From Candidatus Methanofastidiosia archaeon (GTDB lineage Archaea; Methanobacteriota_B; Thermococci; Methanofastidiosales; Methanofastidiosaceae), in the NCBI GenBank assembly GCA_003558335.1, contig PWMA01000171.1:1-17397 (forward strand): a stretch of DNA of 17,397 nucleotides, in the 5' to 3' direction. The notes under the pieces were generated by a model. The model was not told the origin of the DNA. It saw only the letters and a program-made list of their open reading frames with translations, and did no database searches. A program made the position numbers and the translations under genes. Shown piece after piece: positions 1-7,029 of the stretch (positions within the stretch are counted from its first letter, which is position 1; each line of letters opens with the position of its first letter).

Positions 1-1005
1 ACCGATATACTTTAGGCCAGTATCTTCTTCTATTCGATACATTATGTTCATGTTTTGAACGGCAGCACCGGCAGCACCCTTAACAAGATTATCTATAGCT
101 GAAAAGACTATCATTCTTTTATTATCTCTATCAAGTTCAAAACCAACTTCGCAGTAGTTTGTTCCCGTAAGTATTTTTGGATCAGGATGCCTATATATAC
201 CCTTCCTCTGTTTTACTACTCTAAAGAACTTGTTTTCTTCTGAAAATTTTCTGTATATAGCCCTTATTTCTTTTTCTTCATATGGCTCATTTAAAAATAG
301 GTATGTCGTCGAGAATATTCCTCTCACCATTTCTATGGCATGCGGGGCCATTGTAACTTTAAATCCAGTCTCCTGTTCAACTTCTGCTATATGTCTATGA
401 TAAATAGGTGAGTAACATCTTATTGCTCTAGATCTCTCTGGATGATGACTTGAAGCGCTAAATGAATCTCCCGATGCCGAAGAGCCGATTTTGCTGTCCA
501 CAACTATCCTCTCTCTATCGATATTAAGATCTTTAAGGGGATATAAGGCCATAATAATTGAAGTTGCGATGCACCCTGGATTTGCGACCAATCTTGTATT
601 TCTAATTTCTTCTCTATGTATTTCGGGAATACCGTAGACTGCTTCTTCTAAAAGGTCTGGGCATTTGTGATCAATACCATACCATGATTTGTATATTTCT
701 TTGCTTTTAAGTCTCAAATCCGCCCCTAAATCTATTATTTTGACACCAGTTTCATAAAATTCTTTAAGATAATCCATTGAAACTCCGTGGGGTAAACAGA
801 AAAAAAGTATATCTGAGTCAAAAGAATCTTTTATAGAAGAGAATTTTAAATTAAATCCTCTCAAATTTGGATGAATCATGTGCACAAAAGAGCCAGAATT
901 TGACTCAGACGTAACCCTATCAAGCGTTACTTCAGGATGATTGACCAATAATCTAAGTAGTTCTCCACCAGTATATCCTGATGCACCAATAATCGAAACT
1001 TTCAT
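1..1005 (-). CDS. lysY: LysY/ArgC-type semialdehyde-forming reductase (3' end cut by window edge)
   Basis: NADPH-dependent reductase of the ArgC/LysY family. In the LysW pathway it reduces LysW-gamma-aminoadipyl 6-phosphate to the semialdehyde; the paralogous arginine reaction uses N-acetylglutamyl phosphate or LysW-glutamyl phosphate. My translation gives 335 residues with no stop before base 1, so probably only about 15 C-terminal residues are missing. Visible motifs are the Rossmann start IGASGYTGGELLRLL (residues 6-20), the catalytic cysteine in NPGCIATS (Cys145), the His pair in YHRHIAE (203, 205) and the late NLVKGAAGAAVQN segment (307-319). ATG at 1005 follows the lysX stop by 5 nt and has AGAGGT upstream. 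As last gene in view of the lys operon it is called LysY by context. ArgC, or a dual lysine/arginine role as described in Thermococcales, cannot be excluded from sequence alone. Confidence 0.9.
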   Translation of the reverse strand, partial: MKVSIIGASGYTGGELLRLLVNHPEVTLDRVTSESNSGSFVHMIHPNLRGFNLKFSSIKDSFDSDILFFCLPHGVSMDYLKEFYETGVKIIDLGADLRLKSKEIYKSWYGIDHKCPDLLEEAVYGIPEIHREEIRNTRLVANPGCIATSIIMALYPLKDLNIDRERIVVDSKIGSSASGDSFSASSHHPERSRAIRCYSPIYHRHIAEVEQETGFKVTMAPHAIEMVRGIFSTTYLFLNEPYEEKEIRAIYRKFSEENKFFRVVKQRKGIYRHPDPKILTGTNYCEVGFELDRDNKRMIVFSAIDNLVKGAAGAAVQNMNIMYRIEEDTGLKYIG

Positions 1006-1010
1006 TTTAT

Positions 1011-1853
1011 TTACCTCTTTGTAACATCAATAACATAATCTACCACTTTTTCCGGGATATTTACTCCTGTTGGGGCAATACTATTTTTGAATTCCATAGT
1101 GTAGTTAACTTCATTTACTAAAAGCTTACCTCTGTCTTCTAAAAGATCTATCGCAACTACTCCCCCTCCGACCGCTTCAGCTGCTTTTAGACTTATTTCA
1201 GATATATCATCCGTTAAGGGACAATTTGAGGCCATACCTCCGCGGGCTGTATTTGTAATCCAATGTGGCGAACTTCTATAAATAGCGCCTATAACTTCAT
1301 CTCCAATAACAAATGTTCTAATATCTCTTTCTGGTTTCCTTATGTATTCTTGTACATAAAACACAGAGTGATGGTAAGAACCAAGTATGGCTTTATGTTC
1401 GAGAATACTTTCTGCAGTTTCTTTATCACTTACTTTTGCAAGAAGCCTTCCCCAAGAACCAGTTGATGGTTTTAAAACTACAGGATAACCAATCTTTTCA
1501 ATAGCTTCTATAGCTTCTTCTGGCGTAAATGCAACATATGTTTTTGGAGAAGGGACCTTGTGTTTTGTTAAGGCCAAAGTTGTCAAAACTTTGTCTCCAC
1601 AAGTACTAGCAGTTTCATAAGTATTAACTGTTTTTATTCCCATCTCATTTAATATTTTAAGTGAATAGAGTGCTTTCAAATGACTTATTTCCCTTTCCAA
1701 TACCACATCATATTCAAATCTTTCAAAATCTGTTATATTAAAAATTGCATATCTAGTATCCATCCTTTCGACTTCAATGCTTTTTTTCTTGAATTCTTCA
1801 AGCAGAAGCTTCTCATCAAGTCTAACTCTCGAATAAATCATCCCTATCTTCAT
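1011..1853 (-). CDS. lysX: LysX, LysW-aminoadipate ligase (RimK-type ATP-grasp)
   Basis: ATP-dependent ligase that joins the alpha-amino group of 2-aminoadipate to the gamma-carboxyl of the C-terminal Glu of LysW, protecting the amino group for the rest of the pathway. The 280 residues match the usual family length. ATP-grasp features are VVLKP (Lys128), the glycine loop GSWGRL (132-137), VQEY (167-170), the NTARGG motif (201-206) and the metal-binding NEVNYTMEFKN segment (247-257). ATG at 1853 directly abuts the TAG of the dehydrogenase gene, with GGTGA 5 nt upstream, so translation is probably coupled. The family includes ArgX (glutamate) and bifunctional enzymes; neighbouring lysW and homocitrate genes favour a lysine role, with added arginine activity possible. 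Confidence 0.93.
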   Translation of the reverse strand: MKIGMIYSRVRLDEKLLLEEFKKKSIEVERMDTRYAIFNITDFERFEYDVVLEREISHLKALYSLKILNEMGIKTVNTYETASTCGDKVLTTLALTKHKVPSPKTYVAFTPEEAIEAIEKIGYPVVLKPSTGSWGRLLAKVSDKETAESILEHKAILGSYHHSVFYVQEYIRKPERDIRTFVIGDEVIGAIYRSSPHWITNTARGGMASNCPLTDDISEISLKAAEAVGGGVVAIDLLEDRGKLLVNEVNYTMEFKNSIAPTGVNIPEKVVDYVIDVTKR

Positions 1854-2852
1854 CTATTCACCCATATTTTTAATTACTGCATCAGTATAAGCCAAAGTGC
1901 CGAGATTTCCGCCTAAATCTTTAGTAGTTTTTCCTTCAGAAAGCGTTTTAAAAATACCATCTCTTATTCGGTCTCCTTCTTTCTTTTCTCCAAGAAAGTC
2001 CAACATCATCGCAGCCGAAAGAAAAGTGGCTGTTGGATTTGCTATATCTTTCCCAGAATATTTTGGCGCTGAGCCATGAACCGGTTCGAACAAGCCTGTT
2101 TTTTCACCTATATTACCCGAAGGAGCTATCCCAAGACCTCCAACAAGTTGAGACGCTTCATCTGAAAGTATATCTCCAAATAAATTAGTTGTTATCACCA
2201 CGTCAAATCTTTCAGGCTCTTTAATTAGTCGCATTGCCATTGCGTCTACTATTACTTCTTCAGTTTCTATATCTGGAAATTTTTCAGCAACTGATAATAC
2301 AGTTCTTCTGAAAAGTCCACAAGTTTTTCTCAATACATTAGCTTTATGGACTACAGTGACTCGTTTTCTTTTATTCTCTCTTGTATAACTATATGTGAAT
2401 TCAGCAAGTCTTTTTGAAGCTTTTTCAGATATATGCCGTTCTGCTATGGCAACGCCGTTTTCTTCTCTTTCAATACCCTTATACATACCCTCAGTATTTT
2501 CTCTCATTATGATTATGTCTATATTTGGTCTTGATATATCTATAGGGAGACTTTTTACAGGCCTTACATTTACAAAAAGATCGAGCTCTTTTCTTAGAGT
2601 AACTATTGCACTTTTATAATCTTGAATATCTGGAGGTGAAGAAACAGCTCCAAAAAAAGTTGCGTCCACACTTTTACAAACATCGATAGTATCTTGTGGG
2701 ATTGAAGTTCCATTTTTTAGATAGCAGTCATAACCTGCTTCTGCATATGAATACTCAAAATCAAGGTTAACATGAGACATTAATTTTAATCCAGCTTCAA
2801 TTACATCATTTCCTATTCCGTCTCCCTTGATAACACATATATTATATACCAT
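1854..2852 (-). CDS. Homoisocitrate dehydrogenase (isopropylmalate/isocitrate dehydrogenase family)
   Basis: Beta-decarboxylating dehydrogenase expected to convert homoisocitrate to 2-oxoadipate with NAD. The 332-residue protein has the N-terminal GDGIGNDV (10-17), substrate-binding arginines near 87, 97 and 117 (in RENTEG), the catalytic Lys170 in VVHKANVL, metal-binding Asp203, Asp227 and Asp231, and HGSAPKYSGKDIANP (259-273), whose Asp269 position is typical of NAD rather than NADP use. ATG at 2852 is chosen: a GGTGAG site lies 8-9 nt upstream, whereas a longer GTG start at 2864 would sit inside that site. The gene overlaps the end of the small dehydratase subunit by 11 nt. The family also contains leucine-pathway 3-isopropylmalate dehydrogenase (LeuB); the assignment to lysine rests on the operon, and dual use is possible. 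Confidence 0.85.
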   Translation of the reverse strand: MVYNICVIKGDGIGNDVIEAGLKLMSHVNLDFEYSYAEAGYDCYLKNGTSIPQDTIDVCKSVDATFFGAVSSPPDIQDYKSAIVTLRKELDLFVNVRPVKSLPIDISRPNIDIIIMRENTEGMYKGIEREENGVAIAERHISEKASKRLAEFTYSYTRENKRKRVTVVHKANVLRKTCGLFRRTVLSVAEKFPDIETEEVIVDAMAMRLIKEPERFDVVITTNLFGDILSDEASQLVGGLGIAPSGNIGEKTGLFEPVHGSAPKYSGKDIANPTATFLSAAMMLDFLGEKKEGDRIRDGIFKTLSEGKTTKDLGGNLGTLAYTDAVIKNMGE

Positions 2853-3345
2853 TTTCAAGCTCACCTATCTCGTGATTTTTTAAAAAATTTACAATTCCAC
2901 CTGCATCAATAATTTTTAGAATAAATTCTGGAAATCCCTTTGATTTAATTTCCTTGTCATCTTTTAAAATTTTTATCTTACCCTCTTCTAAGTTGACTTC
3001 AATTTCATCTCCATCTTCAACAATTTCATACAATTCTTCAGAAACCATAATTGGAAGTCCTATATTAATGCAGTTTCTGTAAAATATTCTTGCAAAACTC
3101 TTTGCAATTACAGCCTTTACTCCTGACGCCTTTATTGCAATAGGGGCATGCTCTCTTGATGAGCCACATCCAAAGTTTTCACCAGCAACTATAAAATCCC
3201 CTGTTTTTACAGTTTTTGAAAAATCAGGCCTTACTTCAAAAAAACAGTGCTCAGCCAATGACTTTGGGTCAGTTGTAACGTTATACCTACCAGGTATTAT
3301 TTCATCAGTATTTACATCATCGTCAAATTTGAATACTTTTCCCAC
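2842..3345 (-). CDS. Homoaconitase / isopropylmalate isomerase small subunit
   Basis: Small (swivel) subunit of the LeuD/LysU family, 167 residues, which pairs with the large subunit encoded just upstream to interconvert homocitrate and homoisocitrate. It shows the N-terminal DDDVNTDEIIPGRY (8-21), the GENFGCGSSREHAP core that contacts substrate, and AVIAKSFARIFYRNCINIGLP. The residues after the PGRY tyrosine, which in characterised archaeal enzymes help decide between homoaconitase and isopropylmalate isomerase, read NVTTD here and do not clearly match either type as I remember them. GTG at 3345 overlaps the TAG of the large subunit (TAGTG) and has GGTGA 4 nt before it, indicating translational coupling. 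Role in lysine synthesis is inferred from position; leucine synthesis is the alternative. Confidence 0.87.
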   Translation of the reverse strand: MGKVFKFDDDVNTDEIIPGRYNVTTDPKSLAEHCFFEVRPDFSKTVKTGDFIVAGENFGCGSSREHAPIAIKASGVKAVIAKSFARIFYRNCINIGLPIMVSEELYEIVEDGDEIEVNLEEGKIKILKDDKEIKSKGFPEFILKIIDAGGIVNFLKNHEIGELENGI

Positions 3346-4583
3346 TAAATCACCTCTCTAGGGTCTGTGATTTTTCCATTAAGTGCAGTTGCAGCAGCTG
3401 TTGCAGGCGACGCTATATATATTTCTGCTTCATCTGAACCCATTCTTCCTATAAAGTTCCGGTTCATAGTTGTCAAAGCTCTGTCTCCGGGCGCAAGAAC
3501 CCCTTGATGCCTTCCTATACAAGGTCCACATCCAGGATTACAGACCATTGCTCCTGCATCCATAAATATTTTTATGTAACCTCTTTTCATAGCTTCAAAA
3601 TAGATCTCATTTGAAGCTGGCACAATGATTGTTTTAAGAATAGGGCTTAACTTTTTTCCCTTAAACATACTAGCAACTATTTCAAGGTCTTCTATCCTTC
3701 CGTTTGTGCATGTGCCAATGAAAACTTCATCTACATCTGTTCCTTGGAATTTTTCAACAGGATAGACATTATCAACTCTTGGAGAAACGGCTACCTGGGG
3801 TGTAAGATCTTTAACATCAAACGCAAACGTCTTCTCATAATTTGGATCTTTTGGAACGACTTCAGAATAAGGATAATTCCGAGATCTTAAAAAATCCTCT
3901 GTTATCTTGTCAGTTTTGATTAATCCTGTCTTTCCTCCCATCTCTATTGCCATATTTGTAAGTGTTATCCTGTCCCCCATTTCCATTTGTTCGATTGTTT
4001 CTCCTCCAAACTCACATGCCTTATATGTGGCGCCTCTTGCTCCAACTTCACCTATAATTTTTAAGATCAAGTCTTTTGGGTATACACCTTTAGAAAAAGA
4101 TCCATTAATATCAAAATAAAATGTTTCTGGAACTCTAAACCAGTTTTTCCCTGTGGCATAAGAAACTCCAATATCTGTTGAACCCACACCTGTTCCAAAG
4201 GCCCCAAAGGCTCCGTAAGTACACGTATGTGAATCTCCTCCAATAATAACCCTTCCTGGCAACACAAATCCTTTCTCAACAAGAACTTGGTGGCAAATAC
4301 CTTCCCTAAAGAAGTTCGTTATACCTTCCTTTTTTATAAAATCCAAAACTTCTTTCTGCAATGTAGCACTTTCAACTGAAGCTGGCGGCTGAACATGATC
4401 GAAGACAATTACGATCCTGTCCTTATCAAACAAAGGTTTGCCTATGTTTCTCAATGCCTTAATGGCAAGGGGCGTTGTATTGTCGTGACTCATAGTTACA
4501 TCTATATCAACTAAAACAATTTCGCCTGCTGAAACATCTCTTGAAAGTTTTCTTGAAAAAATTTCTTCAGCAACTGTTCCCAT
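3345..4583 (-). CDS. Homoaconitase / isopropylmalate isomerase large subunit
   Basis: Aconitase-family large subunit (LeuC/LysT type), 412 residues, carrying the catalytic [4Fe-4S] cluster. The three ligand cysteines are visible as GTCTNGR (Cys292) and CNPGCGPCIG (Cys352, Cys355). TMSHDNTTPLAI near the N-terminus, FDHVQPP and GGDSHTCTYGAFGAFGTGVGST-type active-site segments are conserved. ATG at 4583 is preferred over an in-frame ATG at 4595, because GGTGAG, embedded in the last codons of the homocitrate synthase gene, lies 5-6 nt upstream. The gene thus overlaps the preceding coding sequence by 17 nt. It acts with the small subunit encoded next. Lysine-pathway homoaconitase is inferred from the operon; isopropylmalate isomerase or a dual-function enzyme remains possible. 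Confidence 0.88.
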   Translation of the reverse strand: MGTVAEEIFSRKLSRDVSAGEIVLVDIDVTMSHDNTTPLAIKALRNIGKPLFDKDRIVIVFDHVQPPASVESATLQKEVLDFIKKEGITNFFREGICHQVLVEKGFVLPGRVIIGGDSHTCTYGAFGAFGTGVGSTDIGVSYATGKNWFRVPETFYFDINGSFSKGVYPKDLILKIIGEVGARGATYKACEFGGETIEQMEMGDRITLTNMAIEMGGKTGLIKTDKITEDFLRSRNYPYSEVVPKDPNYEKTFAFDVKDLTPQVAVSPRVDNVYPVEKFQGTDVDEVFIGTCTNGRIEDLEIVASMFKGKKLSPILKTIIVPASNEIYFEAMKRGYIKIFMDAGAMVCNPGCGPCIGRHQGVLAPGDRALTTMNRNFIGRMGSDEAEIYIASPATAAATALNGKITDPREVI

Positions 4584-5961
4584 TAATCTCACCATATTTC
4601 TTTAAAACAACTCTTGTACTGGTTGAAAGAACCCCAGGAACACTTCTTATATGCTCTATCAAATTGTTTAACTCTGCGACATTTTTCAATGAGACATATA
4701 TTGCAATATCATCATCTCCAGAAGTTTCATAAAGTTTTTCAACACCATGCATATTTTTTATCTTTCTAGAAACTGAAGTTGTATAGACATGAGCTTCGAG
4801 TCTTAACAACAAAACTGCATCAACACCTGTTGGTATAGTAACTGCCTTAAATCCAAGTACTTTTTCGGCAATATCTAGGATGTCCGTTTCATGTATTATT
4901 TTCCTTTCGTCTCCTATTTTTTTGATTTCATGTATTATTTTTAGCAACTCTTCATCACTAGCTTCAATACCGTATTTATCTAACTTAGATTTGACCGCTT
5001 TTCTACCAGTAAACTTATCTACTATGATTTTTCTTTCAGTTCCAATCATCTCTGGTGAAAATGGTTCGTAAGTATTTGGATTTTTTAAAACTCCATCTGT
5101 ATGGACTCCGCTCTTATGTGTAAATGCATTTTCTCCAACTATTGGCATTAACGGACTAAGATATATGCCAGTTATTTTCTCAACATATGAAGATATCTGT
5201 TTTAACATTTTAAGATCATATTTTAATTTTTCATTATCCAAAACACTTTTTGCCACCACATATTGAGATAAGTCTGTTATTCCTGTCCTTTCTCCAATTC
5301 CATTAACTGTTGTGTGAACACAGTCAGCCCCAGCTCTTATACCTGCCATAGAATTGGCAACTGCAAGTCCAAAATCATTGTGACAATGTACATCTATTCC
5401 AACTGGTCTTAGGTTTGTTTTGATAGTTTTTACAAGATCATAAAAAATATGGGGCTGCATAACACCAACGGTATCAGCCACACTTATTCTATCAGCTCCA
5501 GCCCCAATAGCCGCATTGCAAATTTCTATAAGATAATCAAAATCTGTTCTAGTAGCATCTTCTGGAGTGTATCTTACTTTAAGCCCGTGATCTTTGGCAT
5601 ATTGGACACAATCTACTACTTTTTCTATTGCTACTTCTTTAGTCATTTTTAGTTTATCTTTTAGATGTATATTTGAAGTTGCAAGGAATATTGCAACTCT
5701 GTCAACTCCACAGTCAACAGCCATCTCTACTTCTCCCCTAACAGCCCTCACATGACCTACTATGTCTGCATTAAGATCTTCCTTTACAACTTTTCTAATG
5801 AATTCTTCAATTTTTGGAGAAACGTTAGGATGGCCAACTTCTATCATTTCAATTCCAAATTCATCTAACATTTTTGAAAGTTTCATTTTTTCTTCAACAG
5901 TAAAAGAAACTCCTGCTGTCTGTTCACCTTCTCTTAATGTTGTGTCCAATATTTTTGCCAT
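4567..5961 (-). CDS. Homocitrate synthase with C-terminal RAM (Lrp-like) lysine-sensing domain
   Basis: Condenses 2-oxoglutarate with acetyl-CoA, the committed step of the aminoadipate route to lysine. The 464-residue protein has an HMGL-like TIM-barrel: DTTLREGEQ (6-14), GHVRA with His70 (a position where homocitrate synthases carry His), TPEDATRTD (132-140), the metal site HCHNDFGLA (192-200) and NGIGERTG (220-227). Residues about 382-464 are not barrel but a RAM/Lrp ligand-binding fold, similar to the domain of the adjacent Lrp regulator. Such fusions are known in archaeal homocitrate synthases and associated with lysine feedback. ATG at 5961 lies 1 nt after lysW with GGGGAG upstream; a longer in-frame start would lie inside lysW. 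Some isopropylmalate synthase character (ATSNIHLKDKLKMT) is visible, so broader substrate use is possible. Confidence 0.88.
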   Translation of the reverse strand: MAKILDTTLREGEQTAGVSFTVEEKMKLSKMLDEFGIEMIEVGHPNVSPKIEEFIRKVVKEDLNADIVGHVRAVRGEVEMAVDCGVDRVAIFLATSNIHLKDKLKMTKEVAIEKVVDCVQYAKDHGLKVRYTPEDATRTDFDYLIEICNAAIGAGADRISVADTVGVMQPHIFYDLVKTIKTNLRPVGIDVHCHNDFGLAVANSMAGIRAGADCVHTTVNGIGERTGITDLSQYVVAKSVLDNEKLKYDLKMLKQISSYVEKITGIYLSPLMPIVGENAFTHKSGVHTDGVLKNPNTYEPFSPEMIGTERKIIVDKFTGRKAVKSKLDKYGIEASDEELLKIIHEIKKIGDERKIIHETDILDIAEKVLGFKAVTIPTGVDAVLLLRLEAHVYTTSVSRKIKNMHGVEKLYETSGDDDIAIYVSLKNVAELNNLIEHIRSVPGVLSTSTRVVLKKYGEINGNSC

Positions 5962-5962
5962 T

Positions 5963-6124
5963 TTATTCTCCCCAATCTTCTTCTTCTTCAGGGGCAATTT
6001 CTATTATTAAAGGGTCGAGGCTTATTATTTCAAGCTCTATCCCACATTCAGAACACTCTAATACGTCCCCTACTTCTGGATTTTCCATTTCAATAACACA
6101 ACTACATTCTGGACATTCTGCCAT
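5963..6124 (-). CDS. lysW: LysW amino-group carrier protein
   Basis: A 53-residue acidic carrier protein. It holds 2-aminoadipate (and in some archaea glutamate) on its C-terminal glutamate while LysX, LysZ, LysY, LysJ and LysK act on it. The translation shows a zinc knuckle, CPEC (4-7) and CSEC (24-27), with an extra Cys9, the SLDPL segment, and the diagnostic C-terminus EEEEDWGE, whose last Glu is the attachment point. ATG at 6124 is preceded by the strong site GAGGTGA (6130-6136) at 5 nt. It is the first gene of the lysine operon and is separated by a single base from homocitrate synthase. The DWGE ending and the cysteine pattern make the identification firm. Confidence 0.96.
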   Translation of the reverse strand: MAECPECSCVIEMENPEVGDVLECSECGIELEIISLDPLIIEIAPEEEEDWGE

Positions 6125-6166
6125 TTAAATCACCTCGTTGGCATTTATCGTAATATCTTTTTAAAT
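6125..6166 (-). promoter_or_regulatory. lysW: Promoter and ribosome binding site of the lysW operon
   Basis: Reading the minus strand towards lysW there is an AT-rich box ATTTAAAAAG (plus-strand 6157-6166), then the inverted-repeat arm at 6145-6153, then GAGGTGA (6130-6136) 5 nt before the ATG. A TATA box at 6157-6166 would start transcription around 6137, giving a very short leader. A second TATA-like stretch, TTTATAACC (6172-6180), would place it near 6150. No transcript data are available to choose between them. Confidence 0.5.
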
Positions 6167-6202
6167 CTTACGGTTATAAATAATTATTTGTTACGATAAT
6201 CG
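6145..6202. promoter_or_regulatory. Candidate Lrp operator: three phased half-sites between lysW and lrp
   Basis: TTATCGTAA (6145-6153) and TTACGATAA (6191-6199) are perfect reverse complements. The near-match TTACGGTTA sits between them at 6169-6177. Centres are 24 and 22 bp apart, about two helical turns, which would put all three on one DNA face, as expected for a multimeric Lrp-family regulator. The right site extends to TTACGATAATCG, in which CGAT-A-ATCG is an internal palindrome. The left site lies between the candidate lysW TATA box and its start; the right one touches the candidate BRE of the lrp gene. Binding by the neighbouring regulator is inference. Confidence 0.5.
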
Positions 6203-6221
6203 AAATACTTTTAAATTAAAC
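6201..6221 (+). promoter_or_regulatory. Candidate BRE/TATA promoter of the lrp-receiver pair
   Basis: CGAAATACTTTTAAATTA resembles an archaeal purine-rich BRE followed by a TATA box. Its TATA part is centred about 24 nt before the ATG at 6237. There is no convincing ribosome binding site directly before that ATG (only AGGA about 11 nt away), so a leaderless or near-leaderless transcript is likely. TTATAAATAATT at 6173-6184 is an alternative TATA box that would give a longer leader. Confidence 0.45.
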
Positions 6222-6236
6222 TAGGAATTATAAAAC

Positions 6237-6647
6237 ATGGATGAACTTGACAGACAAATATTAGAATTTTTAAATAAAGATTGCAGAATGAAAAACACTG
6301 AAATCGCAAAAAAACTATCAGTATCAGAAGGGTCTATCCGGAGAAGAATAGATAATCTAGTTGAATCAGGCGCTATAAAAAATTTTACAGTTGAAGTTTC
6401 TACTAATTTTGGATTTATTTCTTTAGTACTCTTAAATACCAATACTCAAGAATCAACATGTGAAATTGTACAAAAAATTAAAAATATTCAAGGTGTAAAA
6501 AGAGTTTATGAAACGACTGGAGAATGGGACGTAGTGATTTATGTTTTATGCAACTCGCCAAAAGATTTTAATAACATTATAGAAGATATAAGAAAACTCA
6601 AAGGCGTAAATAAATCGACTAGCCTTACTGTTTTAAATGTGTTGTAG
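6237..6647 (+). CDS. Lrp/AsnC-family regulator, probable LysM-like lysine regulator
   Basis: A 136-residue DNA-binding regulator. Residues 1-50 form the AsnC-type helix-turn-helix (LDRQILEFL, then NTEIAKKLSVSEGSIRRRIDNL), and residues about 58-136 form the RAM ligand-binding/oligomerisation domain with GVKRVYETTGEWDVVIYV. That half is strikingly like the C-terminus of the homocitrate synthase encoded across the intergenic region. The gene is divergent from lysW, as expected of a local regulator. In Sulfolobus the Lrp-like LysM regulates a lysW operon in response to lysine, so the same role is inferred here. It probably also controls its own promoter through the shared half-sites, and it is cotranscribed with the receiver gene 7 nt downstream. 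Ligand identity is not proven by sequence. Confidence 0.9.
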   Translation: MDELDRQILEFLNKDCRMKNTEIAKKLSVSEGSIRRRIDNLVESGAIKNFTVEVSTNFGFISLVLLNTNTQESTCEIVQKIKNIQGVKRVYETTGEWDVVIYVLCNSPKDFNNIIEDIRKLKGVNKSTSLTVLNVL

Positions 6648-6654
6648 TGATTAA

Positions 6655-7029
6655 ATGGTAAAAATATTACTTGTTGATAATAATTCAGATTTCTTAGATA
6701 TCTTAAAGCAAAGTCTTTCTTCTTATTCAGTTTTCCTTGCAAACGACGGCCAAGAAGGTGTTGACACATATAAAAAAGAATTGCCAGATGTTGTAATCAT
6801 GGATCTTAAGATGCCTGTAATGAACGGGATTAAAGCTACAAAAGAGATACTTAAAATTAATCCTAATGCTGTTATAATAGGTGGAACAGCTTATGCTGAA
6901 TCACAAAAAGAGTTATTTGAAGCAGGTGCAAAATTTGTACTTATCAAACCATTTTCTATAGACTCAATAGAAAAAATTATAGAAAAATATGTTTTAAAAA
7001 AAAGACCTAAGACAGGATACTATAAATAG
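6655..7029 (+). CDS. Stand-alone response-regulator receiver domain protein
   Basis: A single CheY-like receiver domain of 124 residues with no output domain. The phosphoacceptor is Asp50 in VVIMDLKMPVMNG, with the conserved Thr78 (GGTAYA) and Lys98 (LIKPF). The acidic pair that normally helps bind magnesium reads Asp8-Asn9 rather than Asp-Asp or Asp-Glu, so phosphorylation may be weaker or altered. ATG at 6655 follows the lrp stop by 7 nt, with GTGAT just upstream, so the two are probably one transcript. No histidine kinase is in the window, so its partner is unknown. The last 23 nt overlap the end of purP on the opposite strand. Function beyond phosphorelay or protein-interaction signalling cannot be named. 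Confidence 0.85.
   Translation: MVKILLVDNNSDFLDILKQSLSSYSVFLANDGQEGVDTYKKELPDVVIMDLKMPVMNGIKATKEILKINPNAVIIGGTAYAESQKELFEAGAKFVLIKPFSIDSIEKIIEKYVLKKRPKTGYYK

Noticed and set aside
1263..2619. Several 60-78 codon plus-strand open frames across the lysine operon
   Set aside because: They lie antisense to well-conserved genes, have no family resemblance and no ribosome binding sites; they are shadows of the coding frames.
4067..4282. 71-codon minus-strand frame inside the large dehydratase subunit
   Set aside because: It is an alternate frame of the conserved gene on the same strand, which has all active-site motifs uninterrupted; no frameshift is needed.
6125..6236. Lysine riboswitch upstream of lysW
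   Set aside because: The leader is too short for the known lysine aptamer, and the region is explained by promoter elements and half-sites for a protein regulator.
6221..6442. 73-codon minus-strand frame over the start of lrp
   Set aside because: Antisense to the helix-turn-helix of the Lrp gene; no start signal.
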